Below, one piece after another: positions 6,569-9,397 of a stretch of DNA of 9,397 nt. The position numbers were made by a program, and so were the translations under genes. Below the pieces are notes generated by a model. It saw only the letters and a program-made list of their open reading frames with translations. It searched no databases and was not told where the DNA came from. Every line of letters starts with the position of its first letter. Position 1 is the first letter of the stretch. The DNA lies in the NCBI GenBank assembly GCA_023433515.1, contig JAEZCN010000201.1, positions 1 through 9,397 on the forward strand. The letters run 5' to 3'. The stretch is from Pseudomonadota bacterium. Lineage in GTDB: Bacteria > Pseudomonadota > Gammaproteobacteria > Steroidobacterales > Steroidobacteraceae.

Positions 6569-7753
6569 ATGAGCCGTTTGTGGGACAAAGGCATCGAGCT
6601 CGATCAGCGCGTGCTTGCCTACACGGCGGGTGAGGATTACTCGCTCGACGAGCGGCTCGTGGCATACGACGTGCGCGCGTCGATCGCGCATGCCGAAGGA
6701 TTGAACGCGGCCAGACTGCTGAGCGATGCGGACCTCGCCGCGATTCGCGACGGGCTCACGGCGATCGGTGCCGAACATGCCGTCGGCAAGTGGCGCATCG
6801 AACTCGCCGACGAGGACGGACAGACGGCGCTCGAGAAGCGCCTGACCGCGCGCATCGGCCCCGTGGGCGGGCGCGTGCATCTCGGCCGCTCGCGTAACGA
6901 CCAGGTCCTCACCGCGCTGCGGCTCTATCTACTCGACGCAGGCAGGGAACTCGCCGATGCCGCCGAGGCCTGCGCCGCGGCGCTCGACAAACTGGCCGCG
7001 CGCGAAGGCTCCACGCCGCTGCCCGGCTACACCCACATGCAACAGGCGATGCCGAGCTCCGTGGGATTGTGGGCCGGCGGCTTCGCCTCCGAGTTGCGCG
7101 ACGACGCGGCGGGTTTTCAGTCCTGCGCGCGCCGTGCCGGCCGCAGCCCGCTGGGCTCGGCCGCGGGTTACGGCACGCCCGCGCTGCCGCTCGACCGGCA
7201 TTTCACGGCGAAGAAACTCGGATTCACGAGCGTGCAGGAGCCGGTCACCGCCGTGCAGCTCTCGCGCGGCAAGGGGGAAGCCGAATTGCTGTTCGCCTGC
7301 ACGCTGCTCATGCAGGATCTCGGACGGATCGCGGCCGACCTGCTGCTCTTCTATACGCAGGAATTCGCTTTCGTCGAGCTGCCTGCCTCGTTCACCACGG
7401 GCTCGTCGATCATGCCGCAGAAGCGCAACCCGGACGTGTTCGAACTCGTGCGTGGACGCACGGCCGTCGCGCAATCCTGCCTCGCTGAAGTGCTGGGGAT
7501 TTTCGCGAAGTTGCCGTCGGGTTATCAGCGCGACCTGCAACTCATCAAGCCTCCGCTGTTTCGCGGCATCGACCTCGCGCTCGGCACCGCGGCCATCATG
7601 TCCGTAGGAATCGACGGCGTGCGTTTCCGCGCGGACCGGATCAAACTCGACCCCGCGATTCACGCCGCTGAAGAAGCCAACGAGCTGGTCGTGCGCGAGG
7701 GGATTCCCTTCCGCGAAGCGTACCGCCGGGTCGGCGAGAAATATCGCAAGTAA
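6569..7753 (+). CDS. argH: Argininosuccinate lyase, short form
   Basis: ArgH splits argininosuccinate into arginine and fumarate, the last step. The 394-residue product is a fumarase/aspartase-superfamily lyase with HLGRSRNDQV at 104-113, PGYTHMQQAMPS at 152-163 (catalytic His156) and the mobile catalytic-serine loop TGSSIMPQKRNPD at 277-289. Its start (MSRLWDKG) resembles the Bacteroidetes-type enzyme and not the WGGRF start of E. coli ArgH. Two points are unusual. The chain ends at residue 394 just after PFREAYRRVG, while most family members run to about 430-460, so much of the C-terminal domain is absent. Also, EDGQTALE at 82-89 has Gln where the family usually has His (EDxH). The frame is otherwise intact and nothing after the stop continues the family sequence, so this looks like a natural short form. 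A GGGG-containing RBS lies 5 nt before the ATG. Confidence 0.92.
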   Translation: MSRLWDKGIELDQRVLAYTAGEDYSLDERLVAYDVRASIAHAEGLNAARLLSDADLAAIRDGLTAIGAEHAVGKWRIELADEDGQTALEKRLTARIGPVGGRVHLGRSRNDQVLTALRLYLLDAGRELADAAEACAAALDKLAAREGSTPLPGYTHMQQAMPSSVGLWAGGFASELRDDAAGFQSCARRAGRSPLGSAAGYGTPALPLDRHFTAKKLGFTSVQEPVTAVQLSRGKGEAELLFACTLLMQDLGRIAADLLLFYTQEFAFVELPASFTTGSSIMPQKRNPDVFELVRGRTAVAQSCLAEVLGIFAKLPSGYQRDLQLIKPPLFRGIDLALGTAAIMSVGIDGVRFRADRIKLDPAIHAAEEANELVVREGIPFREAYRRVGEKYRK

Positions 7754-7793
7754 GGCGGGGCAAACAAGGCTCCGCAGGCCGCGAGGCGCAACT

Positions 7794-7799
7794 GAGGAG
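7794..7799 (+). promoter_or_regulatory. Ribosome binding site of the thioesterase gene
   Basis: GAGGAG lies 6 nt before the ATG at 7806. It is among the strongest Shine-Dalgarno sites in the window and sits in the largest gap (7754-7805). That gap shows no convincing hairpin with a T tract, so the arg operon may read through into the downstream genes. A promoter here is possible but not recognisable. Confidence 0.6.
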
Positions 7800-7805
7800 T
7801 TCTGA

Positions 7806-8261
7806 ATGGCCATCTGGTTCGGCACACCGACGATCGACGATGCTCGCGCGAGCCAGGCAGGGCTGCTCGCGCCGCACATCGGCATCGAGTTCACCGAGTT
7901 CGGCGAGGATTTCCTGCGCGGCACGATGCCCGTCGAGGCGCGCACGCGCCAGCCGATGGGATTCCTGCACGGCGGTGCATCGCTGGTACTCGCCGAAACA
8001 CTTGGCAGTGTCGCCGCGAATTTCGTCGTCGACCGCTCGAGGTTCCGCTGCCTGGGACAGGAGATCAACGCGAATCATCTGCGGCCCGCCGCCGAAGGCC
8101 TCGTGACGGGCACGGCACGCCCGTATCACATCGGCGCGCGCAGCCAGGTGTGGGGCATCGAGATCCGCGATCCAGGCGCACGGCTGGTTTGCGTGTCGCG
8201 ACTCACGATGGCGGTGGTCGAGTGGCGTTCGAAGTCGACCGACAAGGATTCATGGAAATGA
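7806..8261 (+). CDS. Hotdog-fold acyl-CoA thioesterase (YdiI/MenI-like)
   Basis: The product is a cytoplasmic hotdog thioesterase that hydrolyses acyl- or aroyl-CoA thioesters. Its 151 residues align along most of their length with E. coli YdiI (MenI, 1,4-dihydroxy-2-naphthoyl-CoA hydrolase): MPVEARTRQPMGFLHGGAS at 41-59, VLAETLGSVA at 61-70 with the catalytic glutamate at Glu64, GQEINANHLRPA at 84-95, and HIGARSQVWGIEIRD near 107-121. No signal peptide is present. Related proteins (EntH, PaaI group) act on different CoA esters and no menaquinone gene is nearby, so the substrate is open. A housekeeping role such as clearing stray CoA esters is as likely as DHNA-CoA hydrolysis. The start is well supported by the GAGGAG site. 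The stop overlaps the lipoprotein start as ATGA. Confidence 0.88.
   Translation: MAIWFGTPTIDDARASQAGLLAPHIGIEFTEFGEDFLRGTMPVEARTRQPMGFLHGGASLVLAETLGSVAANFVVDRSRFRCLGQEINANHLRPAAEGLVTGTARPYHIGARSQVWGIEIRDPGARLVCVSRLTMAVVEWRSKSTDKDSWK
8244..8248 (+). promoter_or_regulatory. RBS that decides the lptM start
   Basis: AAGGA lies within the end of the thioesterase gene. It is 9 nt from the ATG at 8258 but only 3 nt from the in-frame ATG at 8252. This favours 8258, which also gives the familiar ATGA overlap with the upstream stop. Confidence 0.55.
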
Positions 8262-8533
8262 GACGAAGCATCGCATCGAATATCGGAGCAGCATGCCTCC
8301 TTGCGCTCGCGCTGGCCGGGTGCGGCCAGAAGGGCCCACTCTATCTACCGGGCGAGGCGCGCGACATCGTGACGCGCCCTGCGCCCTCGCGTCCCACCGC
8401 GCCGAGTTCGCCGGAAACGATCGATTCCCCGGACACCCCGCCGTCACCCGCGCCGGAGGTGAGCAAGCCCGAAGGAACGCCGCCGGATGCCAAGGACGAC
8501 GACGAGAACGCCACCGGCGAACCGCGGCGGTGA
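8258..8533 (+). CDS. lptM: LPS translocon maturation chaperone LptM (YifL-like lipoprotein)
   Basis: LptM is a small outer-membrane lipoprotein. In E. coli it binds the LptD/LptE translocon and helps LptD reach its native disulfide state. From the ATG at 8258 the product has 91 residues: a charged MRRS start, a hydrophobic stretch to about residue 19, and the lipobox LAGC with lipidated Cys22. The mature end begins CGQKGPLYLP, the LptM signature. The rest (about residues 32-91) is rich in Pro, Ser, Asp and Glu and probably disordered. No aspartate follows the lipidated cysteine, so outer-membrane sorting is expected. The gene overlaps the thioesterase gene by 4 nt and ends 4 nt before polA. 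In many gammaproteobacteria lptM neighbours lysA and dapF; that linkage is not seen here. Confidence 0.87.
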   Translation: MRRSIASNIGAACLLALALAGCGQKGPLYLPGEARDIVTRPAPSRPTAPSSPETIDSPDTPPSPAPEVSKPEGTPPDAKDDDENATGEPRR

Positions 8534-8537
8534 TGGC

Positions 8538-9397
8538 ATGAATTCGCGTCCCGATCTCGTCCTCGTCGACGGCTCTTCATACCTGTACCGCGCATTTCAC
8601 GCGCTGCCGCCATTCACCAACTCGCGCGGCGAACCGACCGGCGCGGTCTTCGGCGTGCTCAACATGCTGTCGAAGTTCCTCAAGGACTACGACCCCCAGC
8701 GCATCGCGGTCGTGTTCGACGCATCGGGAAAGACGTTCCGCGACGAACTTTTCGCCGAATACAAGGCGCATCGCCCGCCCATGCCCGACGATCTGCGCTC
8801 TCAGATCGAGCCGCTGCTGGAAGCGGTGAAAGGAATGGGCCTGCCGATCCTGCGCGAATCCGGAGTGGAAGCGGACGACGTCATCGGCACGCTCGCCTGC
8901 GTAGCCGCGAAGGAAGATCTCAGCGTGCTCATATCCACCGGCGACAAGGACATGGCCCAGCTCGTGTCGCCGCACATCACGCTCATCAACACGATGTCGA
9001 ACACCGTGCTCGATCGCGCGGGCGTGAAGGCGAAGTTCGATGTGTTTCCCGAGCAGATCATCGACTACCTCGCGCTGGTCGGCGACAGCTCGGACAACAT
9101 TCCCGGCATTGACAAGGTCGGCCCGAAGACGGCCGCCAAGTGGCTGGGTCAGTACCGGACGCTCGATGCCCTGGTGGCCGATGCCGCCAACGTCGGCGGC
9201 AAGGTCGGCGAAAATCTGCGCGCCGGTCTCGCCACGCTCGAGCTCTCGCGGAAGCTCGCGAAGATCCGTACGGACCTCACGCTGCCGCTCTCGCTCGAGG
9301 ATCTCAAACGTCGGGAGCCCGACACGGCGGCGCTGCGTGCGCTCTACACGAAGCTCGAACTTCGCTCGCTGCTCAAGCAGCTCGATGGCGCCGGCGC
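8538..9397 (+). CDS. polA: DNA polymerase I, N-terminal part (cut by window edge)
   Basis: PolA fills gaps and removes RNA primers in lagging-strand synthesis and excision repair. Only the first 286 codons are inside the window, covering the 5'-3' exonuclease (FEN-like) domain. The metal-binding acidic residues are visible: Asp11 in VLVDGSSYLYRAFHA, Asp61 in VVFDASG, Glu111/Asp113/Asp114 in GVEADDVIGT, Asp136/Asp138 in STGDKDMAQ and Asp183/Asp186 in VGDSSDNIPG. A helix-hairpin-helix DNA-binding motif follows (GIDKVGPKTAAKWL, 190-203). The usual PolA is over 900 residues, so the proofreading and polymerase domains would lie beyond 9397. The ATG at 8538 is 4 nt after the lptM stop and has only a weak GGTGATGG purine stretch before it, so translation is probably coupled. 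The frame is intact to the window end. Confidence 0.95.
   Translation, partial: MNSRPDLVLVDGSSYLYRAFHALPPFTNSRGEPTGAVFGVLNMLSKFLKDYDPQRIAVVFDASGKTFRDELFAEYKAHRPPMPDDLRSQIEPLLEAVKGMGLPILRESGVEADDVIGTLACVAAKEDLSVLISTGDKDMAQLVSPHITLINTMSNTVLDRAGVKAKFDVFPEQIIDYLALVGDSSDNIPGIDKVGPKTAAKWLGQYRTLDALVADAANVGGKVGENLRAGLATLELSRKLAKIRTDLTLPLSLEDLKRREPDTAALRALYTKLELRSLLKQLDGAG

Noticed and set aside
5272..6633. 453-codon plus-strand frame across argF', argB and argH
   Set aside because: It is a frame-shifted reading of three genes with clear conserved products; its Arg/Ala-rich translation shows no family.
7754..7805. Possible terminator between argH and the thioesterase gene
   Set aside because: Only short, imperfect GC complementarity is present and no run of T follows.
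6929..8068. 379-codon open frame on the minus strand
   Set aside because: Opposite argH and the thioesterase gene, spanning their boundary, with no motif or credible start context.
8150..8257. Long N-terminal extension of the lptM frame
   Set aside because: It would put Arg-rich sequence before the signal peptide and lies inside the thioesterase gene. The lipoprotein signal begins at MRRS, 8258.

Overview
The window is one tightly packed, all plus-strand stretch of a GC-rich genome. It holds ten genes with almost no intergenic DNA; the largest gap is 52 nt. An LptM-type lipoprotein with the CGQKGPLYLP signature, a YdiI/MenI-like thioesterase and polA point to a proteobacterium. The Xanthomonas/Bacteroidetes-style arginine enzymes suggest a gammaproteobacterium related to Xanthomonadales, Nevskiales or Steroidobacterales. 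The exact lineage cannot be read from this sequence.

Positions 1-7753 are an arginine biosynthesis operon in the order argG, unknown P-loop protein, argC, class III aminotransferase (argD), acylornithine transcarbamylase (argF'), argB, argH. Genes are 1-30 nt apart or overlap by ATGA. Together they would run the acylated arginine route: ArgB phosphorylates N-acylglutamate, ArgC reduces it, ArgD transaminates it to N-acylornithine, and ArgF' carbamoylates it to N-acylcitrulline. After removal of the acyl group, ArgG and ArgH finish arginine. The acylating and deacylating enzymes (ArgA, ArgJ or ArgE) are not in the window. A 361-residue P-loop protein of no certain function sits between argG and argC.

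The most interesting point is the transcarbamylase. At three positions that distinguish N-acetylornithine from N-succinylornithine transcarbamylases, it does not have the acetyl-type residues. It has Ala90 in place of Glu92, Pro181 in place of Asn185 and Ala298 in place of the carboxylated Lys302 (Xanthomonas numbering for the replaced residues). Local motifs resemble the Bacteroides succinyl enzyme. The operon may therefore work on succinylated intermediates, with the unknown P-loop protein a candidate for a missing acylation or deacylation step. This is inference.

Positions 7754-9397 hold a hotdog thioesterase, the small lipoprotein lptM and the 5' end of polA (5'-3' exonuclease domain, cut by the window edge). 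These three are closely coupled and lie on the same strand as the arg genes.
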